Assembly: GCF_008042035.1 (NCBI RefSeq)
Contig: NZ_RDBL01000029.1
Coordinates: 833,476 to 897,475 of the forward strand
Origin: Streptomyces sp. col6
GTDB taxonomy: Bacteria; Actinomycetota; Actinomycetes; Streptomycetales; Streptomycetaceae
DNA length: 64,000 nt
Direction of reading: 5' to 3'
The notes below the pieces were generated by a model. That model did not search any database. It had not been told where the DNA came from and worked only from the letters and a program-made list of their open reading frames with translations. Positions within the stretch are counted from its first letter, which is position 1, and each line of letters opens with the position of its first letter. Positions 23,943 to 46,900 of this stretch are shown one piece after another. Position numbers and translations under genes: made by a program.

Positions 23943-26900
23943 CTAGGAGATGCCGAATTCGCTGTCGAGCACGTCGAACAGCTCCTCGTCGGTGACCGTT
24001 TCGAAGTCGGGCCCCTCGCCGACCGGTGCCGGGTCGCCCTGGGCGTCGCGCCACCGCCGCACGATGGCTTCGAGGCGGGCGGTGATCGCGTCCGCGCGGG
24101 CGCCGACCGTCTCCGCGTCCGCGCCGGTGACGGGGAACCCGCCGAGCACGTCCTCGATCCGGTCCAGCTCGGCCAGCACCGCGGCGGCCGGGTCGCCGCC
24201 CCCCGCACCGGACTCGGAGTCCAGGCGCTCCGCCAGGAAGGCGACGACGGCACGCGGGGTCGGGTAGTCGAAGATCAGCGTGGCGGGCAGGTCGCAGCCG
24301 GACGCGGCGGTCAGCCGCTTGCGCAGCTCCACGGCGGCCAGCGAGTCGAAGCCCATGTCGCGGAAGGCGAGATCGGTCTCGACGACGCCCACGGACGCGT
24401 GCCCGAGCACGGCCGCCACATGCGTACGCACCAGCGCCAGCAGGACTCGCCCGGCCTCGGCCGCCCCGAGCCCGTCCAGCTCCGCCCGCAGCCCCGCAGC
24501 GGCCCGCTGCGACTCCTCCACGGTGGGCACGTCGTGCGCCGTGTGCGGGACGGTGGCACCGGTGGAACCGCTGCCTTCCACCCAGAAACGGGTGCGCTGG
24601 AAGGCGTACGTGGGCAGCTCGACGGTCCGTGCCCCACTGCCGGCGAAGTACGCCCGCCAGTCGACCCGGACGCCCTGCGCGTACAGCCGCCCGGCCGCTC
24701 CGGCCAGGGACTCCGCCTCGGGGCGGTTCCTGCGCAGGAGCGGGACGAGCGCGGTGTCCTCGTCGGTCACGGAGGCCGCGCCGAGAGCGGTGAGCACCGC
24801 GTCGGGCCCGACCTCCACGAACGTACGGGCTCCGAGCGCTTCGGCGGCGTTCACTGCATCGGCGAAGCGGACAGGGCGGCGGACCTGGTCGACCCAGTAC
24901 TCCGGGGTCTGCCAGTCGGTGGACGGGGCGCCGGTGACGGTGGAGACGACCGGGATACGGGGCTCCGCGTACGTCACCTTCTCGGCTACGGCGCGGAAGT
25001 CGATCAGCATCGGCTCCATGAGGGCGGAATGGAACGCGTGCGAGACGGGAAGGCGGCTGGTCTTCCGGCCGAGCGCGGCGAAGTGCTCGCCCACGGCGAG
25101 AGCGGCGATCTCGGTCCCGGAGACCACGACCGCCTGCGGCCCGTTGACAGCAGCGATGCCCACCCCGTCCGTGAGGAGAGGAAGCACCTCGTCCTCGGTG
25201 GCCTGTACGGCGACCATCGCACCGCCGGCCGGCAGCGCCTGCATGAGGCGGCCACGGGCAACAACGAGACGAGCGGCATCCGCGAGGGACAACACCCCGG
25301 CAATGTGCGCAGCGGCCAGCTCACCGATCGAGTGACCCACCACCACATCAGGCGTGACGCCCCACGCCTCCACGAGCCGGAACAGCGCCACCTCGAACGC
25401 GAAGAGAGCGGGCTGGGTGAGAGCGGTCGCATTCAGTGCCTCCGCGTCTTCCCCCCACATGACCGCGCGCAACGACGCACCGAGGTGCGCGTCCACCTCC
25501 GCGCACACCGCGTCAAACGCCTCGGCGAACACCGGGAACGCCTCATACAGTTCACGGCCCATCCCCAGCCGCTGCGCGCCCTGCCCCGTGAACAGAAACG
25601 CCGTCTTGCCCGCCCGGCGGGCCCGGCCGACGACCACCGCCGGGTGTTCGTTCCCCGCCGCGAGCGCGGCCAGCGCGTCCGTGCGGTCGGTGGCTGTCTG
25701 TCCGAGGACCACCGCCCGGTGGGTGAAGGCGGTCCGTGTGGTGGCCAGGGAGAGCCCGATGTCCGCCGCATCGGTCTCGGGCTCTCCCAGGGCCTGTTCC
25801 CGCAGGCGGGCGGCCTGAGCACTGAGGGCCTGCTCGGACTTCGCCGTCACCACCCAAGGAACCACGGGGAGCGCGGCCCGCACGGCCGTCTCCCCCGTCT
25901 CTTCCGGCGCCTCCTCGACGATCACATGGGCGTTCGTCCCACTGATCCCGAACGAGGACACCCCGGCCCGCCGCACCGCACCGCCTGGCACCCAGGGCCG
26001 CGGCTCGGCCAGCAGCTCGACCGCGCCCTCCGTCCAGTCCACCTGGTCCGAAGGCGTTTCGGCGTACAGGGACTTGGGAAGCACGCCGTGGCGCAGGGCC
26101 ATGACCATCTTGATGATCCCCGCGACACCCGCCGCCGCCTGGCTGTGCCCCATGTTGGACTTGATGGACCCCAGCCACAGGGGCCGGCCCTCCGGCCGGT
26201 CCTGCCCGTAGGTCTCCAGGAGCGCCTGCGCCTCGATCGGGTCGCCGAGGGTCGTGCCGGTGCCGTGCGCCTCGACCGCGTCGACCTCCGCCGCCGTCAG
26301 GCCCGCGTCGGACAGGGCCTGGCGGATCACGCGCTGCTGGGCGGGCCCGTTGGGGGCGGTGAGGCCGTTGCTCGCACCGTCCTGGTTGAGCGCCGACCCA
26401 CGCACCACCGCGAGCACCGGATGACCGTTGCGCCGGGCGTCCGACAGCCGCTCCAGGACCAGGACACCGGCGCCCTCGGAACAGGCGACACCGTCGGCGG
26501 ATGCGGAGAAGGACTTCGAACGGCCGTCGGACGCCAGGCCCTGCTGCGTGCTGAAGTACACGAACATGTCCGGGGTCGACATGACCGTCACCCCGCCGGC
26601 GAGGGCGAGCGAGCACTCACCCGCCCGCAGCGCCTGCGCCGCCAGGTGCAGCGCCACCAACGAAGAGGAGCAGGCCGTGTCCACGCTGACCGCAGGCCCT
26701 TCGAGCCCCAGCGTGTAGGCGACCCGGCCGGACACCACGCTGCCCGCCGTGGTGCTCCCGGGCTCCGCGCCGAGCGCGTAGTCGTGATACATCACCCCGG
26801 CGAAGACACCGGTCGGCGAGCCCTTGAGCGTCGTCGGGTCGATCCCGGCCCGCTCGATCGCCTCCCAGGCGACCTCCAGCAGCAGCCGCTGCTGCGGATC

Positions 26901-27293
26901 GGTCACCAGGGCCTCGTTGGGGCTGATCCCGAAGAACACCGGGTCGAAGTCCGGTGCGTCGTAGAGGAAGCCGCCCTCGCGCGCGTACGTCTTGCCGGGC
27001 TTACCCGGCTCGGGGTCGTACACGCCCTCGTCCCAGCCGCGGTCCGCGGGAAACTCCCCGATCGCGTCCACGCCGTCCGCGACCAGCTGCCACAGGGCCT
27101 CGGGGCTCGTGGCGCCACCCGGGTAGCGGCAGCCCATGCCGACGACGACCACCGGGTCGTCGTGGTGCGCGCCGTGTCCGGACGGGCCCGCCTCTTCGAG
27201 ACGGCGCTCGGCGTCCGCCAGCCGGCGGCGCACCTCGCGCAGGTCGGTCGTGGCCCGCTTCAGGTATTCGAGAAGTCGCTCTTCGTTGCTCAC
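23943..27293 (-). CDS. type I PKS module 6 (KS-AT-ACP, no reductive domains)
   Basis: About 1,116 residues from GTG 27293. The N-terminal docking peptide MSNEERLLEYLKRATTDL matches those of the next two PKSs, and AGGGAG precedes the GTG. An in-frame ATG at 27335 adds 14 residues without docking similarity. Domains: KS (DTACSSSL, with ACSEGAG where most have WGEGAG), AT (GHSIGE and HAFHSALMEPM, malonyl type), then directly an ACP (MGFDSLAAVEL, serine near residue 983) and a C-terminal docking region ending DEELFDVLDSEFGIS. DH, KR and ER are absent and the AT-ACP linker is short, so this looks like a natural minimal module. It should leave a beta-ketone. The gene has its own upstream region with a terminator-like hairpin and an AGGGGTG box. 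Confidence 0.95.
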   Translation of the reverse strand: MSNEERLLEYLKRATTDLREVRRRLADAERRLEEAGPSGHGAHHDDPVVVVGMGCRYPGGATSPEALWQLVADGVDAIGEFPADRGWDEGVYDPEPGKPGKTYAREGGFLYDAPDFDPVFFGISPNEALVTDPQQRLLLEVAWEAIERAGIDPTTLKGSPTGVFAGVMYHDYALGAEPGSTTAGSVVSGRVAYTLGLEGPAVSVDTACSSSLVALHLAAQALRAGECSLALAGGVTVMSTPDMFVYFSTQQGLASDGRSKSFSASADGVACSEGAGVLVLERLSDARRNGHPVLAVVRGSALNQDGASNGLTAPNGPAQQRVIRQALSDAGLTAAEVDAVEAHGTGTTLGDPIEAQALLETYGQDRPEGRPLWLGSIKSNMGHSQAAAGVAGIIKMVMALRHGVLPKSLYAETPSDQVDWTEGAVELLAEPRPWVPGGAVRRAGVSSFGISGTNAHVIVEEAPEETGETAVRAALPVVPWVVTAKSEQALSAQAARLREQALGEPETDAADIGLSLATTRTAFTHRAVVLGQTATDRTDALAALAAGNEHPAVVVGRARRAGKTAFLFTGQGAQRLGMGRELYEAFPVFAEAFDAVCAEVDAHLGASLRAVMWGEDAEALNATALTQPALFAFEVALFRLVEAWGVTPDVVVGHSIGELAAAHIAGVLSLADAARLVVARGRLMQALPAGGAMVAVQATEDEVLPLLTDGVGIAAVNGPQAVVVSGTEIAALAVGEHFAALGRKTSRLPVSHAFHSALMEPMLIDFRAVAEKVTYAEPRIPVVSTVTGAPSTDWQTPEYWVDQVRRPVRFADAVNAAEALGARTFVEVGPDAVLTALGAASVTDEDTALVPLLRRNRPEAESLAGAAGRLYAQGVRVDWRAYFAGSGARTVELPTYAFQRTRFWVEGSGSTGATVPHTAHDVPTVEESQRAAAGLRAELDGLGAAEAGRVLLALVRTHVAAVLGHASVGVVETDLAFRDMGFDSLAAVELRKRLTAASGCDLPATLIFDYPTPRAVVAFLAERLDSESGAGGGDPAAAVLAELDRIEDVLGGFPVTGADAETVGARADAITARLEAIVRRWRDAQGDPAPVGEGPDFETVTDEELFDVLDSEFGIS

Positions 27294-27366
27294 AGAGACC
27301 CGCTCCCTCTGGCTCGACGATCCGTGGCGACTCACTCACGCGGCGTCCAACGTTGATCGGATTCGA

Positions 27367-27413
27367 ACGCTACTGACGGCTTCGAGGGGCGGCCTACCCT
27401 TAACCCACCCCTG
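27367..27413 (-). promoter_or_regulatory. candidate promoter and AGGGGTG box upstream of the module-6 gene
   Basis: On the minus strand CAGGGGTG (27413-27406) is followed by TAAGGGT (about 27402-27396) and a TAGCGT hexamer (27372-27367), a -10-like TANNNT about 74 bp before the GTG start. The same box and the same TAGCRT hexamer lie upstream of the first PKS gene and the aminomutase. Together with the hairpin at 27453-27495 this suggests that modules 6-10 and the adenylation gene have their own promoter. Confidence 0.4.
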
Positions 27414-27452
27414 CCGCGGGCCCCTGTCCGGCGGGGCGGGAACGCGCGAAAG

Positions 27453-27495
27453 CCGGGGTGCGTGACGGCTGCCGTACAGCTGTCACGCACCCCGG
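27453..27495 (-). terminator. strong hairpin between the module 4-5 and module 6 genes
   Basis: A perfect 14-bp stem (27453-27466 against 27482-27495) extends inward by a G:T pair and three more pairs. It begins 38 bp after the stop of the upstream PKS gene on the minus strand. There is no T-run, which is common for Streptomyces terminators. It could end or attenuate the transcript from the first two PKS genes. Confidence 0.65.
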
Positions 27496-27532
27496 CCGGG
27501 GCCCGTACCGCCTGGTGAGGCGGGACCGGGTG

Positions 27533-37888
<10,356 letters not shown>

Positions 37889-37914
37889 GTCATCCTCATC
37901 ATCCAGCGTCGGGA

Positions 37915-40900
37915 TCAGCTGAGTTCGCCGCCGGCCAGGGCGGCTCGTACGAGGTCGTCCACGGCCATCTCCTCGATGGCCTGCCCCGGTTCCTCGGTCG
38001 TGGTTTCGGCGGCCTGCCCGGATTCGGTCCGGGCCAGGCCGAGCAGGGTGTCGAGCAGTCCGGCTTCGCGCAGACGGGCGGTGGGGATCGACAGCAGAGC
38101 CCGCCGGACGGCCTCGTCGTCGACGCCGGCGGTGTCCGCCACCGGCTCGGGCGCCAGGCCCTCGCGCAGGAATCCGGCCAGCGCGGCCGAGTTGGGGTAG
38201 TCGAACATCAGGGTGGCGGGCAGCCGCAGCCCCGTCGCCTTCTGGAGCCGGTTGCGCAGCTCGATCGCGCCGAGGGAGTCGAGGCCCAGTTCGGTGAAGC
38301 CCCGGTCGGCGGCGACCCCGGCGGGGTCGCCGTGGCCGAGCACGGCGGCGGCGTGGCCGCGTACCAGCTCCTCCAGATAGCGGTCCTGCTCGGCGCCGGC
38401 GGGCAGACCGGCGAGCTTGGCGCGTACGAGGGAACCCCCGCTGTCGCCCGCCCCTGCGGCCGGCACGGCTGCCGGCCTGGGGCCCTTGCGGGCGGGCGGT
38501 CCGGCCAGGCCGCGCAGCAGGGCCGGGATCTCGTCGGCCCGTGCGCGCAGGGCGGCCCGGTCGAGCCGGACCGGTGCGAGCAGCGCCGCGTCCTGGGCCA
38601 TCGCCGCGTCGAACAGCGCGAGTCCGTCGGGGAAGGACAGCTCCAGGACTCCGGAGCGGCCCATGCGGCGCAGGTCGGCGTCGGTGAGTTCGGGCCCTTC
38701 CCCGACCGTGCCCTCCCACAAACCCCAGGCGAGCGAGGTCGCGGCGAGCCCGGCGGCCCTGCGCTCGGCGGCGAGTGCGTCGAGGAAGACGTTGGCCGCC
38801 GCATAGGTGGCCTGCCCGGCGGAAAGGATCTGGCCTCCCGCCGAGGAGTACAGGACGAACGCCGTCAGATCCAGGTTCCGGGTCAGCTCATGCAGGTGCC
38901 AGGCCGCGTCCACCTTGGGCCGCAGCACCTTGCCGACCTGCTCCGGAGTGACCGCGCCGACCAGCGCGTTGTCCATGACCCCGGCCGCGTGCACGACACC
39001 GGTGAGCGGGTGCCCGTCCGGGATGTCGTCGAGCAGTGCGGCGAGGGCGTACCGGTCGGCGGCGTCCACGGCGACGATCCGCACCGATTCGGCCCCGGCC
39101 CCGGTGAGTTCGGCGTGCAGCTCCACGGCCCCCGGCGCGTCCATACCGCGCCGGCTGGTGAGGACCAGATGGCGCACGCCCTGTTCGGCGACCAGGTGCC
39201 GGGCGAGCACCGCGCCCAGCAGTCCGGTGCCGCCGGTGATCAGTACGGTGCCGTCCTCACGCCACACGGTCGCCTCGCCCGCGCCGGTGGCGGGGGCGTA
39301 GCGGGGGACCAGGACCGTGCCGCCGCGCAGGGCGATCTCGGTCTCGGCCGTGGCCAGGGCGGCGGGCAGGGCTGCCAGGGACTCGGGCGCCGCGTCGAGG
39401 TCGACGACGGTGAACCGCCCCGGGTTTTCGGCCTGCGCCGCGCGCAGCACCCCCCAAAGCGGTGCCTGTACGCAGTCCACCTCGTCGCCGTCGCCCGCGA
39501 CGACGCCGTTACGGGTGACGAGCACCAACCGTGTGTCCGCGAACCGGGCCTCGGCCAGCCACTGGCCGAGCGTGTCGAGGAGCCGCCCGACGGACGTACG
39601 GACCCGCTCGGGCACACCGCCCGTGGTGCCGAAGACATCGGAGACGTCCGGCGCGGTCAGCAGCACGGTGCCCGGGACCCCGGGCTCCGCGAGGGCGTCG
39701 GTGAGCGTGGGCACCGACCGGATGCCCGGCAGCGCGCTCCCGACGACCAGCCAGTCGTCGGTGCCGCCCGCCGTTCCGCCGGACTGCGGTGCCTGCCAGT
39801 CGATACGGAACAGCTCGGCGCCCCGGGCGTTCCCGTCGCCCGACAGCTGGGCGGCGGACACCTCACGGACCACCAGCGATTCGACGGTGGCCACGGGCTC
39901 GCCGGTCGGTGCGGTGATGCGCAGCGCGACGGCGTCCGGGCCCGGCTTCGTCAGCCGTACGCGCAGGGCGGTGGCACCGGTGGCGTGCAGGGTGACCCCG
40001 TTCCAGGCGAACGGCAGGGCCGCCCGGACGGGCCCGTCGTGGTCCCCGTCGAAGACGCGCTCCACGTGCAGCGCCGCGTCGAGCAGCGCCGGGTGCAGGG
40101 CGAACGCGGCGGCCTCGGTGCGGGCGTGCTCGGGCAGCCCGATCTCCGCGAACAGCTCGTCCCCGCGCCGCCAGGCGGCCGTCAGCCCCTGGAACACCGG
40201 CCCGTAGCCGTATCCGAGCCCGGCCAGGTCCTCGTACATCCCGCTCACGTCCACCGGCCGCGCCCCGACCGGCGGCCACGACTCCAGGTCCGGTACGACG
40301 GGCGCGGGCTCGACGGCCAGCACACCCCGGGCGTTACGGGTCCACGGCGCGTCGGCCGGCAGCTCCTCGGCGCGCGAGTACACGACGACATCGCGCCGCC
40401 CCGCCTCGTCCGCCTCGCCGACGGTGACCTGGACGGCGACGCCGCCCTTGGCCGGCAGCAGCAGCGGCGTCTCCTGCGTCAGCTCCTCCAGCTGCGCGCA
40501 CCCGGCCTCGTGCCCGGCCCTGAGCGCCATCTCGATGTACGCGGTGCCGGGGAGCAGCACGCCGCCGTGCACGGCGTGGTCCGCGAGCCACGGGTGCGTG
40601 GCGACGGACAGCCGGCCGGTGAGCACCGGGGCCCCGGTCTCCGCCGACACGACCACCGCGCTGAGCAGCGGGTGCCCGGCGGGCAACTGCCCGAGCCCGG
40701 CCGCGTCCCCGACGGCTGCGGGTGCGTCGAGCCAGTAGCGGGTGCGGAGGAAGGGGTACGTGGGAAGGGCGACCTTGCGCGCCTCCGTTCCCGCCTGCAC
40801 CGCGCCCCAATCCATCTCCCCGCCCCGCGTCCAGGCCGCACCGGCACCGGACAGGACGTCCTGGGATTCGTCGCGGTTCTTGCGTACGAGGGGGATGAAG

Positions 40901-43900
40901 GCGGTGGTGTCGTCGGTGGCCGAGCCCGCACCGAGCGCGGTGAGAATCGCGTCGGGGCCGATCTCGACGAAGGTGCGTACGCCGAAGGCTTCGGCGGCGA
41001 CCACGGCATCCGCGAAACGGACGGCCTCGCGGACCTGGTCGACCCAGTACTCCGGGGACTGCCAATCGGACGACAGCGCGCCTGTCACCGTGGAGACGAC
41101 GGGTATGCGCGGCTCGTTGAACGTCAACCCACCCGCAATGGCACGGAAATCGTCCAGCATCGGGTCCATCAGCGAGGAATGGAACGCGTGCGAAACGGAA
41201 AGACGACTGGTCTTGCGCCCCAGCGCCGCGAAGTGCTCGCCGATACCCACCACCTCATCCGCCAACCCCGAAACCACCACGGAACGGGCCCCGTTGACGG
41301 CCGCGATGCCTACCCCGTCCGTGAGAAGGGGAAGCACCTCGTCCTCGGTGGCCTGTACGGCAACCATCGCGCCACCGGCCGGAAGAGCCTGCATGAGACG
41401 GCCACGGGCAACGACGAGACGTGCAGCATCCGCGAGAGAGAGCACCCCGGCGATGTGCGCGGCGGCCAGCTCACCGATCGAGTGACCCACCACGACATCA
41501 GGCGTGACGCCCCACGCCTCCACCAGCCGGAACAACGCCACCTCGAAGGCGAACAGCGCAGGCTGGGTGAGAGCGGTCGCGTTCAGCGCCTCCGCGTCTA
41601 CCCCCCACACGACCTCACGCAACCCACGACCGAGATGCGCGTCTACCTCCGCGCACACCGCGTCAAACGCCTCCGCGAACACAGGAAACGCCTCATACAA
41701 CTCACGGCCCATACCCAGCCGCTGCGCACCCTGCCCCGTGAACAAGAACGCCGTCTTGCCCTTCGTCACCGCACCCCGAACACCCTCCCCGTCCGTGAAG
41801 GCGTCCAGCTCACGCAGCGCGCTCTCCGTGTCCGTGGCCAGGACCACGCCTCGGTGTTCCAGGTCCGCCCGGCCGGCGGTCAGGGTGTGGGCGATGTCGC
41901 GAAGGTCCAGGTCAGGGGATGCGAGCAGGAGATCGCGGAGAGCGGCGGCCTGGCGGGCGGGGGCCTCGGGGTCCGAACCGGACAGCGCCAGGGCCACCGG
42001 CCGCACGAGGTCCGGCCGAGGCTCCTGGGCCGACCGCGCCGACTGCGGCGCCTCCTCCACGATCAGGTGGGCGTTCGTCCCGCTGAGCCCGAACGAGGAG
42101 ACAGTCGCGCGGCGCGGCCGGTCCTCGCGGCGGGGCCACGGCCGGGCCTCGGTCAGCAGCCGTACGTGCCCGGCCTCCCAGTCCACCTCGGGTGAGGGCT
42201 CGTCCACGTGCAGGGTCTTGGGCATCAGACCGTTGCGCAGGGCCATGACGGACTTGATGACCCCGCTGACGCCGGCCGCCGCCTGGGCGTGGCCGATGTT
42301 CGACTTGATCGAGCCGAGCCACACCGGGTCCTCGGCGGTCCGCCCCTGGCCGTAGGTGGCGAGGAGGGCCTGTGCCTCGATCGGGTCGCCGAGCCGGGTG
42401 CCGGTGCCATGACCCTCCACGAGGTCCACATCGGCCGTCGTGAGGCCGCTCGCGGCCAGGGCGCGCTGGATGACGCGCTGCTGCGAGGGGCCGTTCGGGG
42501 CCGTGAGTCCGTTGCTCGCACCGTCCTGGTTGATGGCGGAGCCCCGGATGACGGCGAGGACGTCGTGGCCGAGGCGCTCCGCGTCGGACAGCCGCTCGAC
42601 GAGCAGCAGGCCGACGCCCTCCGCCCAGCCCGTGCCGTCGGCGCCGCCCGCGAACGCCTTGCAGCGGCCGTCGGCGGCGAGCCCCCGCTGCTGCGCGAAC
42701 TCCACGTAGATCTCGGGCGTCGACATCACGGTGACACCGCCCGCGAGCGCCATGCCGACCTCGCCGCGCCGCAGCGCCTGGCAAGCCATGTGCAGGGCGA
42801 CCAGCGACGAGGAGCACGCCGTGTCCACGCTGACCGCGGGCCCCTCCAGACCCAGGGTGTAGGCGACCCGGCCGGTGAGGATCGAGGCCGCGGTGCCGTT
42901 GCCGAGGTAGCCGGCGACGTCGTCGGGGATGTGCTGGAGGCGCGAGGCGTAGTCGTGGTACATCACGCCCGCGTAGACACCGGTCTGGCTGCCGCGCATG
43001 GCCGTCGGGTCGATGCCCGCGTCCTCGAACGCCTCCCACGCCGACTGGAGCAGCAGGCGCTGCTGCGGGTCCATGGCGACGGCCTCGCGCGGGCTGATCC
43101 CGAAGAACGCGGGGTCGAACTCGGCGGCGTCGTAGAGGAAGCCGCCTTCCCGCGCGTACGTCTTTCCATGCAGTCCGGGCTCGGGGTCGTAGATCCCGTC
43201 GGTGTCCCACCCCCGGTCGGCGGGGAATCCCGCGACGGCGTCGCGCCCTTCGGCGACCAGCTTCCACAGGTCCTCGGCGTTGCGGACCCCGCCGGGGAAC
43301 CGGCAGCTGATGCCGACGATCGCGATGGGCTCGTCGTCGGAGAGCGCGGTCACCGCCACTGTCTCGGCGGCCGTCTCTTCCTGTGCGCCTCCGAGTTCAC
43401 CGTCCAGGTAGTCCGCGACGGCCCGGGTGTTCGGGTAGTCGAAGACGAGCGTGACGGGCAGCCGGAGGCCGGTGGCGGCGTTGAGCGCGTTACGCAGCTC
43501 CACGGCGGCCAGCGAGTCGAAGCCCAGCTCCTTGAACGCGCGGTCGATGCCGACGGTGTCCGAGGACTCGTGGCCGAGGACCGCCGCGACCTGTCCGGCG
43601 ACCAGTTCGCGCAGCGTCCGGACGCGCTCGTCGGCGGTGAGGGACGCCAGCCGGCGGGCCAGCGTGTCGACGGCCGGTGCGGCGGCGGCCGTACGGCGCA
43701 GCGCGGGCCGGACAGCGGCTGCGGCGGCCCGCAGCAGGGGCGGTACGTCGGAGCCCCGGGCATGCAGGGCCGCCGCGTCCACGAGGAGCGGGGCGACCAG
43801 GGCGTGCCGGGTGCGCAGCCCCTCGTCGAACAGAGCGATCCCCCGCTCGGCGGGGAGCGCGGGCAGCCCGAGCCGGTTCATCTTCTCGACGTCGGCGTCG

Positions 43901-46900
43901 GTGAGTTCACCGCCGAGCCCGGTGTTGACGGCCCACAGCCCGTACGCGAGTGAGGTGGCGGGCAGGCCGAGGGTGTGCCGGTGGGCGGCGAGCGCGTCCA
44001 GGAACACGTTGGCCGCCGCATAGTTTCCCTGCCCGGCGGGAAGGACGAGCCCTCCGGCCGAGGAGAACATCACGAACGCCGACAGGCCGAGCCCGGCGGT
44101 GAGTTCGTGCAGGTGCCAGGCCGCGTCCGCCTTGGGCCGCAGCACGGTGTCCAGGCTCTCCGGGGTGAGCGCCCCGATCAGGCCCGGGTCGACGACCCCG
44201 GCCGCGTGCACGACCCCGCCCAGCGGGTGCGCCTGCGGGACGGCGTCGAGGACACCGGCGAGCGCTTCCCGGTCCGAGACATCGCAGGCCGCGATCCGGA
44301 CGTCCGCCGCTCCTGCCTCCAGGAGCCGGTCGCGCAGTCCGGCCGCACCGGGCGCGTCGAGGCCCCTGCGGCTGGTGAGCACCAGGTGGCGGACACCGTG
44401 GCGCTCGACGAGGTGCTGGGCGACGCGGCCGCCGAGTCCGCCCGTGCCACCGGTGACCAGGACGGTCCGCTCGCCGTCCCAGGGCGCGTCGGCCTCGGGC
44501 ACGGCGGTCCGGACGAGCCGCGGGATGAGGAAGCGGCCGTCGCGGAGCGCGAGTTCGGGCTCGCCCTGGGCGAGGGCGGCGCCGGCGGTGGCCGGAAGGC
44601 CCTCCGCGTCCAGGTCGTCGCCCGGGTCGACGTCCAGCAGGACGATCCGCCCCGGGTTCTCCGCCTGGGCCGCCCGGACGATGCCCCACACGGGGGCCTG
44701 GGTCAGGTCGGGGGCGGTGGTCCGGCCGGTGGCCACGGCGCCCCGGGTCACCACGAGGAGCGTGGTGGACTCGAAGCGCTCGTCGGTCAGCCAGGCCTGG
44801 AGCAGGTCGAGCACGTACGAGGTGGTGGCGCGGGTGGCCTCCGGCACCGGCCAGCCGCCCGGGGTCGGGCAGCAGGCCAGCACGACGGCCGACGGTTCGC
44901 AGAGGATCGCGAGCCCGTACTCGTCCAGCACGGCGGCCGACGAGGGAAGCGGTTCGGCCGGCTGCTGGAGCGGCGTCCACTCGATGTGGTGCAGGGCGTC
45001 CGAGAGCGGCCCGTCCGCCGGAGCGAGCTGGTCGGCGGAGACCGGGCGGCAGATCAGCGACGACACGGTCATCACGGGGCTGCCGGTCTCGTCGGCGACG
45101 ACCATCGCCGACTCCTCCGCGCCCCGGATGCGCCGCACGTACACCCGCAGCGCGGCGGCGCCCGTCGCGTGCAGGGACACCCCGCTCCAGGCGAACGGCA
45201 GCAGGGCCTCGGTACCGCCCTCGCCCTGGTCCACCAGGACGTCCACGTGCATGGCGGTGTCCAGGAGCGCCGGGTGCAGCCCGTAGTCGGCGGCCTCGGC
45301 ACGTACGGACTGGGGCAGCGCGACCTCGGCGAACAGCTCGTCGCCGCGCCGCCAGGCCGCCGTCAGCCCCTGGAACGCGGGGCCGTACCCGTAACCACGC
45401 TCACTCAACCGCTCGTACGCGCCCTCCACCTCCACGGGGGTGGCGCCGCGCGGCGGCCACTGCGTGAGGTCGGCGCCGGGCACCTCGGGCGGTGCGCCGG
45501 TGGCGAGGAAGCCGGTGGCGTGCCGGGTCCAGGCGTCCTCGGCTGCGCCGTCGAGGCGCGAGTGGATGTGCAGGGGGCGGCGGCCCGACGCGTCGGGGGC
45601 CCCGGCGGCGACGCGCAGGGACGCGCCACCGTGCTCGTGGAGGACGAGCGGCGCCTCCAGGGTCAGTTCCTCCAGGAGGTCGCAGCCGACCTGGTCCCCG
45701 AGGCGCACGGCCAGCTCGACGAACCCGGTGCCGGGCAGCAGGACCGCCCCGTGCACGCCGTGGTCCGCCACCCAGGGCTGCCCGGCCGCCGACAGCCGGC
45801 CGGTCAGGACGACCGCCCCGGACTCGGGTGAGAACACAGCCGCGCTGAGCACCGGGTGCTCCACGGCATCCAGCCCGGCCGACCCCACATCACCCGCCTT
45901 CGCGGTGACGTCGAGCCAGTAGCGCTTGCGCTGGAAGGCATACGTCGGCAGGTCGACGAGGGGGCCGGTCGCACCCAGGAGCGCACTCCAGTCCACCTCG
46001 GCGCCCCGGGCCCATGCCGCCCCGAGACCGCTCAGGGCCTCGCGGGGCTCGTCGCGGTTCTTGCGTACGAGGGGGATGAAGGCGGTGGTGTCGTCGGTGG
46101 CCGAGCCCGCACCGAGCGCGGTGAGAATCGCGTCGGGGCCGATCTCGACGAAGGTGCGTACGCCGAAGGCTTCGGCGGCGACCACGGCATCCGCGAAACG
46201 GACGGCCTCGCGGACCTGGTCGACCCAGTACTCCGGGGACTGCCAGTCGGAGGACAGCGCGCCTGTCACCGTGGAGACGACGGGTATGCGCGGCTCGTTG
46301 AACGTCAACTCACCCGCAATGGCACGGAAATCGTCCAGCATCGGGTCCATCAGCGAGGAATGGAACGCGTGCGAGACGGAAAGACGGCTGGTCTTGCGAC
46401 CCAGCGCGGCGAAATGCTCGCCGATACCCACCACCTCATCCGCCAACCCCGAAACCACCACCGAGCGGGGCCCGTTCACCGCTGCGATGGACACGCCACC
46501 GGTCAGCAGGGGCAGCACCTCGTCCTCGGTCGCCTGCACGGCAACCATCGCGCCACCGGCCGGGAGCGCCTGCATCAGCCGACCGCGCGCCACGACAAGC
46601 TTCGCCGCGTCCGCGAGAGACAGCACCCCAGAGATGTGGGCAGCAGCCAGCTCACCGATCGAGTGACCCACCACGACATCAGGCGTGACGCCCCACGCCG
46701 CCACCAGCCGGAACAACGCCACCTCGAAAGCGAACAACGCAGGCTGGGTGTACGAAGTCGCGTTCAGCGCCTCCGCGTCTTCCCCCCACACCACCTCACG
46801 CAACCCACGACCGAGGTGCGCGTCTACCTCCACACACACCTCGTCAAACGCCTCGGCGAACACCGGGAACGCCTCATACAGCTCACGGCCCATCCCCAGC

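Noticed and set aside
37889..38719. Upstream extension of the module 4-5 gene
   Set aside because: It overlaps the end of the first PKS gene in a shadow frame. The GTG at 37888 has a ribosome site and a docking peptide.
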